From assembly GCA_949825025.1 (NCBI GenBank), contig OX463782.1, positions 35,497,351 through 35,561,350 on the forward strand: a DNA stretch of 64,000 bases. The letters run 5' to 3'. This document shows positions 46,628 to 60,569 of this stretch, piece by piece. Made by a program: the position numbers and the translations under genes. Every line of letters begins with the position of its first letter. Positions within the stretch are counted from its first letter, which is position 1. The notes under the pieces are model-generated. The model saw nothing but the letters and a program-made list of their open reading frames with translations, was not told where the DNA came from and did no database searches. This DNA comes from Siphlonurus alternatus (taxonomy: Eukaryota > Arthropoda > Insecta > Ephemeroptera > Siphlonuridae).

Positions 46628-47001
46628 ATTTTTGCAAAACTGGACATGTCAATTATGTTAAGTAAACAGTGACAGTTGTCTTAGATGACATTGACTGATC
46701 GCGGAAGGGTTTATTTGGATATTCTGACCAACAAGTCTATGCTTATAGCAGTTGCCGTGGGAGTAATTGGCATTACAGTATTTTTGATGGTAATCACAAT
46801 TGTTCATGAGTGTTCTTTATGTTTTGCAAGGATTGAATCACAGGTGTGAAAACATGTTTACAGCGAAAATTCGTTCTATTCCTCTCATCGTTACGGAGCC
46901 AATAAACAATATTTTAATAAAGGGATCCAAAATAAAAATTAATTATAGAATATTAATAAATATACATTCGAATTAGAAATTATGATATAGCAAGAAATAA
47001 A

Positions 47002-47877
47002 ATGGCACTCGTTAAGGACTTACATATTCAATTAAACCAATTTCAAGACAATTTAGCTGATTTACAAACAAACAACTATATATTGCTGTTAAAAATCAAT
47101 GAATTGGAAAATTTAGTACGTCAGTCAGATCAGAACATTCGTCTTGCCTTTAAATTAGTAGAATTTCCGTATAGAATTTTAAATAACTTAAGACCATTCA
47201 AAGGAAACGGAAACGAAAGTACTCGTCGCTTCTTTGAAAAATTTGAGTCCCTTATTTACGTAGCAAACTTAGAAGATGAAATGAAAATTTTTGGAGTGAA
47301 ATCAATGCTAGAAGAGAATGCTTTGAAATTTTCATTATGTAATGAAAAATGCAAAAGTTTGAAGACCTACGAGGAATTTAAAATATGCATGATAAGTCGA
47401 TTCAAATCAAGGAATTCAATTAGATTTTACACCGCTCTACTGAGAAATATATCTCAAACATCCTCGGAAAGCATTGATGATTACGCCGACCGTGTTCAAG
47501 CTGTAAGTATGAAAACATACATTTCAGAAGGCATTCCAGTTACAGATAGAGCTGTTAGAGATGAAGCAGAAAAAAGTGCTCTACAATCATTCTTAAGAGG
47601 TTTGCGTGGTGATGTCGGCGAATTAGTAAGAGCAACATCACCTCAAAGCTTCATTGTTGCTCTAACATTAGCCAACGAACTTCAAGCCACATTGCAGGGC
47701 ACTTGCTCACCAGAAGGTGAAGAAATATCGGACGAGGAAGTTGTTCCTGAACTGTATTGTATACGATGTCATCGTTCAGGCCACGACATTACTCAGTGTT
47801 GTAGTAGGAAGGGGGTATATCAGTTCAATCGAAAATATAATGGACCATTAACGTTCAATACAACGAAATCAGAATAG
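47002..47877 (+). CDS. gag: Ty3/gypsy-type Gag, copy 2
   Basis: Identical in protein sequence to the copy at 33877-34752: N-terminal coiled coil, capsid-like domain, acidic linker and a single CCHC knuckle. Also followed by non-coding DNA, with no pol. Perfect identity between tandem copies means very recent duplication or assembly duplication. Confidence 0.9.
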   Translation: MALVKDLHIQLNQFQDNLADLQTNNYILLLKINELENLVRQSDQNIRLAFKLVEFPYRILNNLRPFKGNGNESTRRFFEKFESLIYVANLEDEMKIFGVKSMLEENALKFSLCNEKCKSLKTYEEFKICMISRFKSRNSIRFYTALLRNISQTSSESIDDYADRVQAVSMKTYISEGIPVTDRAVRDEAEKSALQSFLRGLRGDVGELVRATSPQSFIVALTLANELQATLQGTCSPEGEEISDEEVVPELYCIRCHRSGHDITQCCSRKGVYQFNRKYNGPLTFNTTKSE

Positions 47878-50800
47878 AGATGGTTACGAAAACAACAACC
47901 ATTTCTTTCGCCTCTCACATACTTATTTTAATAATTAGATTGATGGAAATGAATACTGAAAATGAATTAAAAGGCAACAGAGAACATGACACTAATTCTG
48001 CTGTAAACACGCTGAACATAGTAAATGCAACATTCGAATATTCAAAGTAAATTATTAACAAACAAAAAACGAAGGAAATTTTTCAGTAAAAAAATATTTA
48101 TGTAAATTATTATGTAATTCAATTTTGAATTTTTGCATATAAAATGTGGGTTTGAGTCCTTGATAATGTTTTTTTAAAAAAAAAACGCTGCTTTAAACAG
48201 ATGCGATGTACAAAATATAAAAAATATACCGTGCTTTATACAGTTGCCATGAAAGAGAAATAGTTAATACATTAAAGTCAAGGAAGATTTAACTTCAAAT
48301 TGTTCAGAAACATTAGAGCAATAACTGATCTAACATTGGAAATTTTGTAGGTCTCTCTCTCTCTCCGTATTTCTCCCCTTGAGGTGAAATACAGTAAAAA
48401 AATATTAATACAAATTGACAGTTAATTTACGAAATTATAGCGAAGTCTCGAGCAAGATTTCAGAAAAAAATTTGACTTAAGTATAACAAACGACAGATTA
48501 AGGCTTCAACATGAAATGGGAAACATTACTAGGTTAGGTTTATAGATCCTAGATCAGGGTATCTAGAAGAAGTTCGATAACTTAAAAAGAACAAAAAAAT
48601 CTCAAGTTTTATCGTTAGTTTATAGTGGAGATTTTATATACATTTAAGATTTATATTGGATTATAAATCATTAGAGTTTAGGGAAATTAAGTAGAGTTTA
48701 ACATTTTATTGAGGTTTTGAGCTTTCAGATAGAGAACATTATAAAGGAATTAAGTAGACAAAATTCAAGAAATTTTAATTAACGGAAGGATTTCAGTGTA
48801 TACAACGTCACCTGTTTGTAAAATAGTCAATGTGTTTGAAGTTATATGAATTTACGAATCAGATTATTCCGACGAAAAATATTAAGAACACTAACGTTTA
48901 CGTAGATGCATATATAAGGAGAAAGAGAGAAACGAAAAACTATGAGGATAAATATACATGAAGAGTGCTTTCAGATTTCTTTATATGATGCCCGTGACAT
49001 AGTAATACACTTGTAAATAATGAGTTATTTAGTATTTTGTCAAATCTAATAAATCATCTTATAAGTTTCGTACGAAATTGATAACGAAAAACAAATAATA
49101 GTTACATGACGTTACAATTTGCAAATTCAGTTAGTGATGAAATACAAATTTGTAACAGTACAGAAATTCACGTAGTTAAAGTAAAAACAGAAGTTAAAAA
49201 TAATAAAAAATTAAAGTGGGGCCTTAAACCATATTTATATTAGTGTGTTTCTAAAATTCTAAAAAAAATAACATGCGTTTCTAATTTTATATTTAAAGTT
49301 AGACATTTTAGCTTGAACCTAATACTTAAAGGTTCTATAACAAAAAAAGTTTTAAATAATTGACACTTTTCACAAAAATTAAGAAGTTATCAATTATAAA
49401 TTAAGGGCTTTAATATATCCTAAGAGAAATAAGTAAAAAAATGATTTCAACTATCACATTTAAATAATTTGGCTGCATGAGTTCTCACTTTAAAGTAAAT
49501 ATTCAGTACACATTTCCATCTTTTTACAGCAAAAATCAAGAATTTTGGAGAATTTCAATACTTCAAACTTTTTGCATTGTAGGTAATTTGTATGGGTTTT
49601 CAGCTTTAAGTAGCATACTCGGTACATATTAGTTATTTCATATCTACATCAAGGATGAGTATTTAGCATAGTGCTTACGCATGAAGAATCTTAAAAATAA
49701 ATATTAAGCATGTCTTTTATTCCTAATACATCTAAAAATAAAGAATTTTGTAGGCCGCTTTTATGCTTAAAATGTAAAAAAATTAATAATCAGTTACAGT
49801 GGTTTATACTAATATGGTAAAGATTTATTGTGCAATAACCACTATCAGAAATTTAAATGTGCATTATTTGTCGTAGATTTAATGTTAAATAAGGTTAATT
49901 TTAAATTTAAATAATTTCGTAATGTTTAATATATTGTAGTTAATGTTTAGTACGTGTTGGTGAATATAGTTTAATAAATATGAGTTTTAAGCTTAAAAAC
50001 TTTTAAAATAACTTATTAAGCATTTGCATACTTATATCTCGTAATCTCTTCGATAAATAATATAAATATATTCAGTATATATCTATTTATTGTGACTTAG
50101 GGCATTTTGAGGTAATGAATGTTTCACTGTCATTAATAACATAGTAGGAAAAATATCGTCTTTCAGCACGTTTGGTCTGCTAAGAATGGCTTACGCATGT
50201 GTGTTGGTTTTCTATATATTAAGTATCGGCTTGAGAATTATTTAGTTATGGCAGTTAGTAGGCATTCTCTAATTGAAATAAGTTCTCATAAGTGTTTTAG
50301 CATAGATTTGCACCTTAATTTTAAGGTAATTCTAGATAATCAAATATTTAACACATATTGGTAGCTTAAATTGTTAAATTAGGTTTGATAAATTTAAGAA
50401 TAAAACTCTAGTTTACGTATCGAAATATTCATTAATTATTTATAGAATTATAAGCCATAAATAAGATAGTATAGCTGCACGATGAAATAAATTATATAAA
50501 TTAAGAAATCAAAATAATAAAATGCACAGTTAAGAAGCAAAAAAAAAAATATATATTAAAAGTAATTAATTTATGGGACAAAGAAATAACCATTAAAAAA
50601 CATGGAAAATGTTGTTTAAAAATAGGATGATATAATGTATGAGAAACATTATCTTTAAAACATTTTGGGTAGGAATTCACAGCAATTTTCATGTGTAAAA
50701 AATAACGTACTCATGCAGTTTAAGTTACAAACAAAAATATCAATTTTGAAAATTAACACCAAAATTGATAGAAATATACCCCCTAAAGATATGTAATAAC

Positions 50801-53800
50801 TGTTAGTTAAGTATAGCGAGATAGTTTTCACAACGTATCGTCATATAATTATGCCCGAGTATATCCAATTTTTTTCCCTCATGCTAATAATTTAAATTTT
50901 GGACACATTTATTATGATAAAATAAGAATTAAGTTTTAAAAATAATATCTAAAATAATATGAAAAAAAAAATAACATATTTGTAATAAATTGTATTCTGT
51001 TTTTTTGGTTATAATTACACTTAAAAAAAAAGGAAGAAAACATTTGTTCAAATTCAGAGACTTAATGTGTTTTTAGTAAATTCAACTTAATTTTTTTGTG
51101 TTAGTTTATTATTGAGACCAAGAATTATCACCCTAATGCATAATAATTAAACTGAGTGTCTGTGCATGGTTGTGTGTGATCGCCATATGCGTGAAAAGAT
51201 AGTTATGGACGGCCCTTCACCTTGAATTTTTATAACCAGAAAGCTGGCTATGTGACAAAAAAGAATGAAAATATAATGCTAATATTTGTTTTGTATTCAA
51301 AAAGGTAATCAGTATTTTTATTGAAGTTTTCACGGTTCCCTCAACATCAAATTAAAAAAAAATACATTAAAAAATACATTAAAAAATAAAAACGGTTAAA
51401 AGATACTGCTAAAACTCTTGTATTCATGAGGATTTTGATATAAGTATTTAAGTTTCCACGGTTCCCTCAATAACTTTTAAAAAATATTGAGCAAAGACAG
51501 CTAAAAGACTTATATGCTTATATTCATGAGGTTTGGTGAATTATGACTGGAGTTTCGACAAGTCCCTCAACGTCAACTAATTATAAAAAAAGGGTAACAT
51601 AATATATTTTGACATGATACGCTAAACATTGTCCAAATTTCAACAAAACTTTCTTAAATAAATTGGAGACTAATATCGTTTTCGTCTTGGTAGCAGCTGC
51701 CTGACAGTTTTCATTAGTGAATACTAAGCCATGGGAGTAAAAACCATTAAATTTTAATTTTAAGATTTTATTAAAAAAAAGTTATCATAATATGACAATG
51801 GTTAAAATGATAAAAATGCAGCTCTAAATTATAAATTTTGAAAAGGCTGTAAAAATAAACATTTGAATTCAACACACTTTGAGTGCATTTAAAAATAAAA
51901 AATGCATACAGTTTCCAGTGCACCACTCCGCTCTGCCTCATTTTGGTCACGCCGCGCTGTAGTAGATTGCAGAAAAAAACTCACGACGTCACGAGCAAAA
52001 CGTAGCTGAATTAAATATAGTGTACTTTTATTAATTAATACATCTTAAATAAAATTATAACACGTAATCAGAGAAAATAATCAATGTAGTCAAATAATAT
52101 TAAAATTAAAAAATGTTGCTAAATTTTGATTAAATGAATCTATCATAAATTTGATTTTGATGAAATTAAAAGGGTAAAAAAATAGTAACACGTAAATTTT
52201 GACGAATAATTATTTTGGTTTTAAGATGAAGATATCAGTTCTGAAGCCACAGCTGCCATGCATGCAGGGGGTAGCGGGATAAGCTATAATAAAGAGGTTA
52301 ATGAAATTTTTGACAGAGGACTCATATAACAAGGAAATGCATTATGGTTACACTGTTCATGTAATCCTTTTTGGACTCCTAAGAAAAAGAACAGAAAAGA
52401 AAAAGAAATTTTTTGGGCATTCCAATTGTGAATTAAAAATTTGCACTTTTGAACTTTGCATACCACATTAAAATTGACTCTGAAACTCTTGTTTTAAAAA
52501 CACGTTTGACAAGAGATCACAGAGAATATAGCACAAGAACATCTGTTAGATAATCGCAAGATAGCTGTTATTTTGTTTTTACTAAAATCTTTTTATATAC
52601 ATATATTGATAAGTTTCCACGGTTCCCCCTTTTTAGAGCAGGCTTGGTAACGATATAACAGAGAATGTTGCACAGAAACAGCAATTAGATAATCGCAAGC
52701 TGTTATTCTTTCTGGTGAGAGTTTTTTTTTTATATAGGTTTCCACGGTTCCCTGCATGTTATCAACGAATTTTCTCTCGTCATTGGCTGATAATTTTCCT
52801 GTCATAATAAATCAATCGTTTCCAAAGAATTTCGAGTTCTTATAACGCTTGTGTAAAGCAATTTTTAATTTTGATCATACAATTTTAGCATAATGCGCTT
52901 ACGGATAATTTAAATCTGCTATACTTGAAATAGATGCTAAAAAATATATGACTAAAAATGCATTTACAGTTTAAAACAAAATTATTCAAGAAATGAATAT
53001 ATGTTTTTTGAAAAATATAATTAAAAATAATTAAAAAATATCATCATATGACTATATACATGTATAAATATACAATATCTAAGATAGAACTCATTGTATA
53101 TAATTAAAAATATATATCTTATGGGCGCGAGTGTAATACATTTTATCTGTAAGCGTACCTTCATATGTTTAAAGAATATAGTGCAACTGGGAGGGACATT
53201 TCTTTTAGTATATGGTTAAACAGCTTTCAAGGGCGGCTAAAAAAATAATGAAGTTAAATATATAGTTAAAATGTAAAAACTGCTAAATTTCAATTGAGAA
53301 AATAAAAATTTTAATTGCGCTAAAATTATGTAAAGTAGAAGGTATGTACTCCTTATATTTAATAAAAAGACAATATCATTGCAGTTCCTCATATGCCAGG
53401 GTGTCTCGCTGGGTAAAGTTACGATAAATGAGTTCGAAAAACAATCACGTGATCTCCCCCAATTTTTCCCTTTCTACAGTAATAAATACTCACCGACAAG
53501 ATATATAGTAGGAACAGTTGCAAAAAAATCATGACGTCACTATCTAACCGTACCATTTTGGATTAAATGATTATTATTGTTTGCCCATTATAATTTCAAT
53601 ACAAAAAATTTTTGCGAGAATTAATAGAAAAAAAAATATGAAACAAATTCATATAATGAATAGATTATCTTTATTTGAAAAAGTTTTCCGTTATACAAGC
53701 CACTGTGTTGAATACAAATGTTTACCACCAAACTAAATTGAATTTTAATACAGTTATTATGATATAAAAAAAACTAATTTTACAACTAAGAACTAATAAG

Positions 53801-54094
53801 ATTGATTTATATATTCGTAATGATGTATAACATGCTTTACGTCATCAGATAAAGTTAAATCTTGGTTACAAGTTTTCTAAAACTTTTCTTTATAATGGTA
53901 TCATCTTGACTTGGGAATTGACAACCTTAAATTTCCAACCCTAACGCGTGATAATTTACACTTAGCGTTTGAACACACCATATGCGTGACGAGATAGTTA
54001 GGGGTACCTTCCCCTCGAAGCCAACACCCTGCCTGTTAAAAAAATTGAATTATATTAAAAGGGGAAGCTGACAATAAGACATAAAAAAAATATT
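47878..54094. other. Long non-coding AT-rich part of internal region 2
   Basis: Copy of 34753-40969. One difference noticed (A at 53859 against T at 40734). Confidence 0.7.
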
Positions 54095-55565
54095 AGCATT
54101 TATAAAGGGGGATAAATATTTTAATGAAGTTTCCACGGTTCCTTAAACAATTGAAGATATATTTCAAAAAATGGGAATTTACGGATCATTACTTTTCGTG
54201 GATAATATCAATAATTAAATACAATAAAACATAACAATTATATATTAGATTTCATAAGGGGATAAATATGTTAATGAAGTTTCCACGGTTCCTTAAACAA
54301 TTGAAGATATATTTCAAAAAGAGGGAATTTACGGATCATTACTTTTCGTGGATAATATCAATAATTAAATACAATAAAACATAAAAATTATATATTAGCT
54401 TTCATAAGGGGATAAATATTTAAATGAAGTTTCCACGGTTCCTTAAACAATTGAAGATATATTTCAAAAAAGGGGAATTTACGGATAATTACTGTTCGTG
54501 GATAATATCAATAGTTAAATACAATAAAACATAAAAATTATATATTAGCTTTCATAAGGAGGATAAATATTTTAATGAAGTTTCCACGGTTCCTTAAACA
54601 ATTGAAGATATATTTCAAAAAAAGGGAATTTACGGATCATTACTTTTCGTGGATAATATCAATAATTAAATACAATAAAATATAAAAATTATATATTAGA
54701 TTTCATAAGGGGATAAATATTTTAATGAAGTTTCCACGGTTCCTTAAACAATTGAAGATATATTTCAAAAAGAGGGAATTTACGGATCATTACTTTTCGT
54801 GGATAATATCAATAATTAAATACAATAAAACATAAAAATTATATATTAGCTTTCATAAGGAGGATAAATATTTTAATGAAGTTTCCACGGTTCCTTAAAC
54901 AATTGAAGATATATTTCAAAAAGAATTTACGGATCATTACTTTTCGTGGATAAAATCAATAATTAAATACAATAAAACATAAAAATTTAAATTAGCTTTA
55001 ATAAGGAGATAAATATTTTGATGAAGTTTCCACGGTTCCTTAAACAATTGAAGATATATTTCAAAAAGGGTGAATTTACGGATAATTACTTTTCGTGGAT
55101 AATATCAATAATTAAATACAATAAAACATAAATATTATATATTAGCTTTCATAAGGGGATGAATATTTTACTGAAGTTTCCACGGTTCCTTAAACAATTG
55201 AATATATATTTCAAAAAGGGTGAATTTACGGATAATTAATTTTCGTGGATAATATCAATAATTAAATACAATAAAACATAAACATTATATATTAGCTTTC
55301 AAAAGGGGGGTAAATATTTTAATGAAGTTTCCACGGTTCCTTAAACAAATGAAGATATATTTCAAAAAAGGGTGAAATTACGGATAGTTATTTTTCATGG
55401 ATATTATATATTAATAATTGAATACAATAAGAAATAAAAAATATATATAAGCATTCATAAAGGGGATAAATCTTTTACTGAAGTTTCCACGGTTCCTTAA
55501 ACAAATGGGGATATATTTCAAAATGAGTGAATTTACGGATAGTTATTATACTTTTCATGGATATT
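54095..55565 (+). repeat. Ten-unit ~150-bp tandem array, internal region 2
   Basis: Copy of 40970-42440 at the same 13125-bp offset. The unit order and the individual indels are the same, so the two arrays did not expand independently. Confidence 0.85.
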
Positions 55566-56325
55566 GTAAATAATTGAATTAAAATTGAAGGCTTATCTTT
55601 GTGTAAATTTCTATAAAGAAATATGTATAACATATATTATATATTATTTTTTTTCCTCTCTCCTTTTTCTTCTCTCTTTCTTTTCTCAAATCACTTATTT
55701 CACAACTACTTCATCTATTATGTCGTTCCTAATTTGTTGTATCCTAAAAAAATAATTAGATATCTGTTTTAATTAAATAAAGTGTTAAATTCAGTGAAAA
55801 GACAATTTATATTAAAATTGCATGATCTGGAAGTAAAATGTTGAATGCATGTAATTGTTATAGTGTTATAGCTAATTTAATATTAAAGTTGCATTAGTAC
55901 ATGATATATGTATACATAACAATAATATTTGTCCAATTCTAATTTTCAACTGAGATAGCCACACTGAAGAGTTTTATTGACAAAATATGAATTTTGCAGG
56001 ATTTTAAAAAAATAGCATTATTCATATTAAATATAATTATGATAAAACACTTGTTGGAAGTATAAATTAATTTTGCCTCACAATAAAATTTATTGATGAA
56101 ATAAATTTATTTTCATTACAACCATCATAACGGGACATTAGAATATTTAAATTTATAGAACAATGATTAAAATATTGTCGTATGACCTTGTGTATTTATT
56201 GGCAAATGCAAAATTCACGTAATAAGAAAATAATTTAGCGCAACCATTGTTATTGTTTATTTGCTCTAATTAGCTTGGAAATCGATTGAATAATATTGGT
56301 ACTATTTTAACTATCATTAACCAAA

Positions 56326-59300
56326 TGTGATAGTTAAAACTTGGTTTATAGACGTTTAGTTATATATAATCATACAATAAACAAAGAAGCAAATTCTAAG
56401 ACGTTTTTAAACAATTTTAGTATTAACATTATAAGTATAGACGGATTAACTAAATAATATTAAACCTTAGGGTTAAAACACAACCATTTTCTTCTACAGA
56501 TTAAATTATAACGCTAATATCATAAGAAATAACGAGCCTTAACTTTATAAACTCCCTGGACTTAACATAATTAAAAGGCTGTACTAATTTTGTCATAAGA
56601 AATAACAAATTTTAACTTAATAAATTCTCTTGATTTAACATAATTACAAAGCTGAACTCAATTTATTATAGAAATTACAGGCTTAAATTCTATAAATTTC
56701 CTCATAATATATAATGAAATAATTTAACTGTAATAAATGGCGTTATTTGAAAGCCATTTGTCAGATATTAATTCCTGTAATATAGTAATTAAAAAAAAGC
56801 CTAATGTTTGAGGCTGAACTAATTTTAAGATAGGAAATAACAAGCCTAAATTCTATAAATTTCCTCATAATATATAATAAATAATTTAACTATAATAAAT
56901 GGCGTTATTTGAAAGCCATTTGTCAGACATTAAGTCCTATAAAATAGTAATTAAAAAAGCCTAATATTTTGTGATTATTTCCATGTATTATCAAAAAAGG
57001 CCTTAAATAGGAAATGAGGTCAATTGTGAACTTGTTTTGGGCGTAGCCACGAATCAAAACATTGATTTTCTTGGCTGACCATCACCTGATATGTAGAGTC
57101 TGGACTCGCTGCAGTAGGGTCAGAACCAAGCCATCTTCCCGAGCCCATCGAGAAGGGGTATAAGTGGGCGTGAACTATGCTGGCCAGGAGGGCTGTGGGG
57201 AGCAGCGCGTGCCGTCACGCTTGTGCGGGTGGCCACGCGCACCGGGGGAAGAAGCGTCGCTAAATATCACTCTCCCCTCCACCATGCAGTACAAGAGGAG
57301 AAACTTCATACAGCGTAACACCCCACCCTCCGTACGCAAAGCCAGAACGACATGCCGTGTTACATTACCCTCCCCTCAACTGATCTCCAAACCATAAGCG
57401 TCAAGAAGTAATGCGATTCTAAATTATCCTCCCCTCCACGGTTCTCCGATAGATGAGCACCAAGAAGATATACTAGGATACCTCCTCCGGGATACGAGGA
57501 CCAGAAGGGAGAATCGAACTACGTACTTACACACTCCTTCAACATACAAATACGGTTAAGGAAGCAGCTTATATTACACAACCCATCTACCAGATGAACA
57601 CCACGAGTACCGAAGACTATGCAATACTACATTACCCCCCACCCTTCTTTACTACATGCGCACCTAGAAGACTATGCAATACTACATTACCCCCCACCAT
57701 CTTCTACTGCCAGATGAACACCGCGAGTACCAGTAGGATATATTACACCATACATTACCCCCACCCTTCTTTACTACATGCGCACCTAGAAGACTATGTA
57801 ATACTGCATTACCCCCCACCCATGTTCAATGCTACATGACTCCTTTCCCCCCTTCCTCTTCTAACCTATGAACACCATGAGGATCAGTAAACCATATGCT
57901 ACACATTAACCCCCACCCTTCTTCAATACATGAGCACCTAAAAGAGGTTGTGCAATACTACAGCGCACCTTCCCCCCATTCTAAGTACAGACCAAGGCGT
58001 TAAGTAGAGGGGGAGAATACTGCAGCATTACCTCCCACCACGGAGACTCAAGAGGACTTTACCGCAGGACTCGTTACCACCCCAGGTACTATAGGAGGAT
58101 ATAAGGGAAGGTGAGATGGAAATCGAGGAGTCGAGAGTCGGAGGCAGTCGGTTGGACACCTCTCCACCTGTTGAGCTCACTCTGAAGATCTACACACCAC
58201 TTCCAGGATGAAAAGACTCGACTCGCTCGGACGCAATCAGATGGCTCGCTCTGGATCATTGCAGAACAGGAGAAGGCTTGAGGACCATCCAAGAGGAAGG
58301 AAGGAACGTCGTCTTTAACTTACAACGAAGCCAGAAAGGGGACATAGAATAATTGCGTATGACTTCTTGAGAGCCAGAAAGTGGACTTTAAATATTTCAG
58401 TACAATATCTTGATATAGTTGGTTTCTGGCGATCTTGTTGGACTGTGACGTCATAGCCGAGTTCTGAAACTACAACGTTTCCAAATTGAGTTCAATATAA
58501 ATAACTTCAGTATTTTAATTTTATTCCTTGATAAACATCTTCTGTTAAAGTCATATTAATTGCTATTTTATTCAGACTGTATTTAATTTCTTAAGTGACT
58601 AACTTCTGTAACCTGTGAAAATCTCTGGTGAGTTGAATAATTATATTTCTTATCTTAAACTGTCTGTGTATTTTTGGAGTGATTTACCCTGAATTGGTTA
58701 AAAAAGATATTAATTCAGAATTATTGCATGAGTAATGAGTCAGAATATCCAGAATGAACTATTAGCTTATTAGATTAACTCGCCATACATTAACTGTCAA
58801 TGTTGGATCCAGTCCAGGACTTTAGCTATTTACTTCAGACTTCAGACATAACTTCAGAATCTTCATAATAAATGCATAATTAATATTACTTTATACCTGA
58901 ATTGATTTTAAAAGCTAAATAAGGAGATCCACCACAAGACTCTTTAAACATGATTTGTCTGAATCAAGAGTCCAAACGTTAAGCTGAATTGCCACTTTAT
59001 AGAATCAAGAGTCCAAACTTAAAGCTGAACTATCACTTATAAAATCGAGAATCTAAACCTAAAGCTGAACTATCATTTAATAGAATCAAGAGTCCAGACC
59101 TCTAAGGCATCACAATCAACTCAGATAGTTTAAACAACGCATTACTTAGAGTCCAGAAACTCTAATAGCATTAATTGATAAGGATATTTAGCAAAATCTA
59201 AATTTACAATTGAGAAGCAGGACCTCTGATCCGGGACACAACGTGAATCCTACCTAGACTAAAGACTATAGACGGCCATCATGTTAGACTTGAGCTTAAG

Positions 59301-59733
59301 ATTAGGAGACTAGAAGCAACGTAGCAAGAGGCAGGACTCTTCCGTGAACTTGACGGCGGCGTTGACGGCTGCGTTGACGGCAGCAGATCGAGGCCATACC
59401 ATACCAGGACTCTTGCGAGGTTGTTGGCGTGACGGCTGAACCAGGATCCAAAGCCAGGACCTCGTCGGGCCTAGGACCACGTCCAGTCGAGGCGACGACC
59501 AACGTCCAGCCCATACACCCGTATGAGTTATTTAACTAATCAGAACAGGTAGTCTCTAATTGGAGATCCGGAATCTACGTCACAAAAGTATACTGTTAGA
59601 AACAAATCTAATTTAAGTAAAATGGAATAAAAATACCGTTGTTTTTAGAAAACAACACCCAAAATTTTAGAAAGAGTATTCCGGTCTTTAACCTAATTTA
59701 GAATACAAGGTTGAGGTATCCAGGAATCTCACA
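56326..59733 (+). repeat. 3' LTR (LTR 3), 3408 bp
   Basis: Same 5' end as LTR 2 and ends in CTCACA at the CTCA target duplication. Private substitutions noticed at 58374 (C for G), 58833 (C for G) and 59583 (C for T). Confidence 0.9.
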
Positions 59734-59737
59734 CTCA

Positions 59738-60198
59738 CACCCTACAGCAGCCCAAGATTCAATCTACCAGCGGTATATTTTTATCACCTAGTTTTATATT
59801 TATTTCATTTCTTTTTATTAAATTAAATGCTCCTGGGTGTAGGGGGATGTTACATCACATCTCTGTGAAAGAGAAGCACCCCCCTGATCTAAAATATTTG
59901 GACTGCATCAGCTGACACAGAAGTAGCCAAAAATAATTAGTGATTATATATTCTTGGCGTAATATTAACTCTATGATTCTTGGGAATGATGAGTATGGGT
60001 TGGAATATTATATTTCCCACTCCAAAACTTGTGCAAAGGGTCACATTTATTCTAATTCTAGCTGGGTGTAGGTATGATTTCAAACGGAGCAGTTATACCT
60101 ATAAAGAACAAAGTAATCAGATGCTGACTATATATAGGGATAATTTGTCACTTGTTATACATGTTTCTGCGTCTCATATGTTTTTGGATATTATTTTT
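59738..60198. other. Unit B resumes after the LTR element, non-coding
   Basis: Counterpart of 11603-12047. Shows the empty site of the 1994-bp element (GTTTTTGG once, then ATATTATTTTTAAC). Confidence 0.7.
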
Positions 60199-60234
60199 AA
60201 CAGTGCTGACAAGTTGAAAATTGTCAGCACTGTT
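60199..60234. repeat. Short perfect hairpin, unit B
   Basis: Identical to 14061-14096. Confidence 0.6.
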
Positions 60235-60569
60235 GAAGGAGGGATGGTCAAGATGGACATGAAAATTGTTTAAATGTTTAAAATATAGGAGGTACTATTA
60301 AGCCCAGCTAGGCATTGTACACTTATAGTGAGAGAGATAATATATATAAAAAAAAGAAATCTTGTTTTATTATATTTATTTCTCTACTTTCCCACTACAA
60401 ACAAAGGTACAAATGTGATCCGAGGGTTCTTACGTTGTGTCCGGGTCTTCGGTGCTGCCCTAGCTCTGTCCCCCCCTTCAGGGCTCTTCGGCTGTGCATG
60501 CACCTCGAGAGCTTGTGCAGTCTTCAGAAGGAACGGCAACTGTGCCTGACCCACGTATAAATTTTGACT

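Larger units (their letters stand above)
30077..59733 (+). mobile_element. Giant gag-only LTR retrotransposon in LTR-internal-LTR-internal-LTR arrangement
   Basis: 29657 bp inserted between 4-bp duplications CTCA (30073-30076, 59734-59737). Unit A preserves the empty site. Three LTRs of 3.4 kb and two internal regions of 9717 bp repeat with an exact 13125-bp period, and I noticed only about five substitutions among copies. It has TG...CA ends, a tRNA-His-type primer-binding site and a Gag gene, but no protease, reverse transcriptase, RNase H, integrase or envelope frame. It is non-autonomous, comparable to plant TR-GAG/LARD elements, and would need pol from a relative. The tandem form could come from unequal LTR recombination, recombination before insertion, or an assembly error. 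Confidence 0.9.

Noticed and set aside
30077..59733. Endogenous retrovirus with envelope
   Set aside because: No frame after gag long enough for pol or env, and no signal peptide or transmembrane pattern. Only Gag is encoded.
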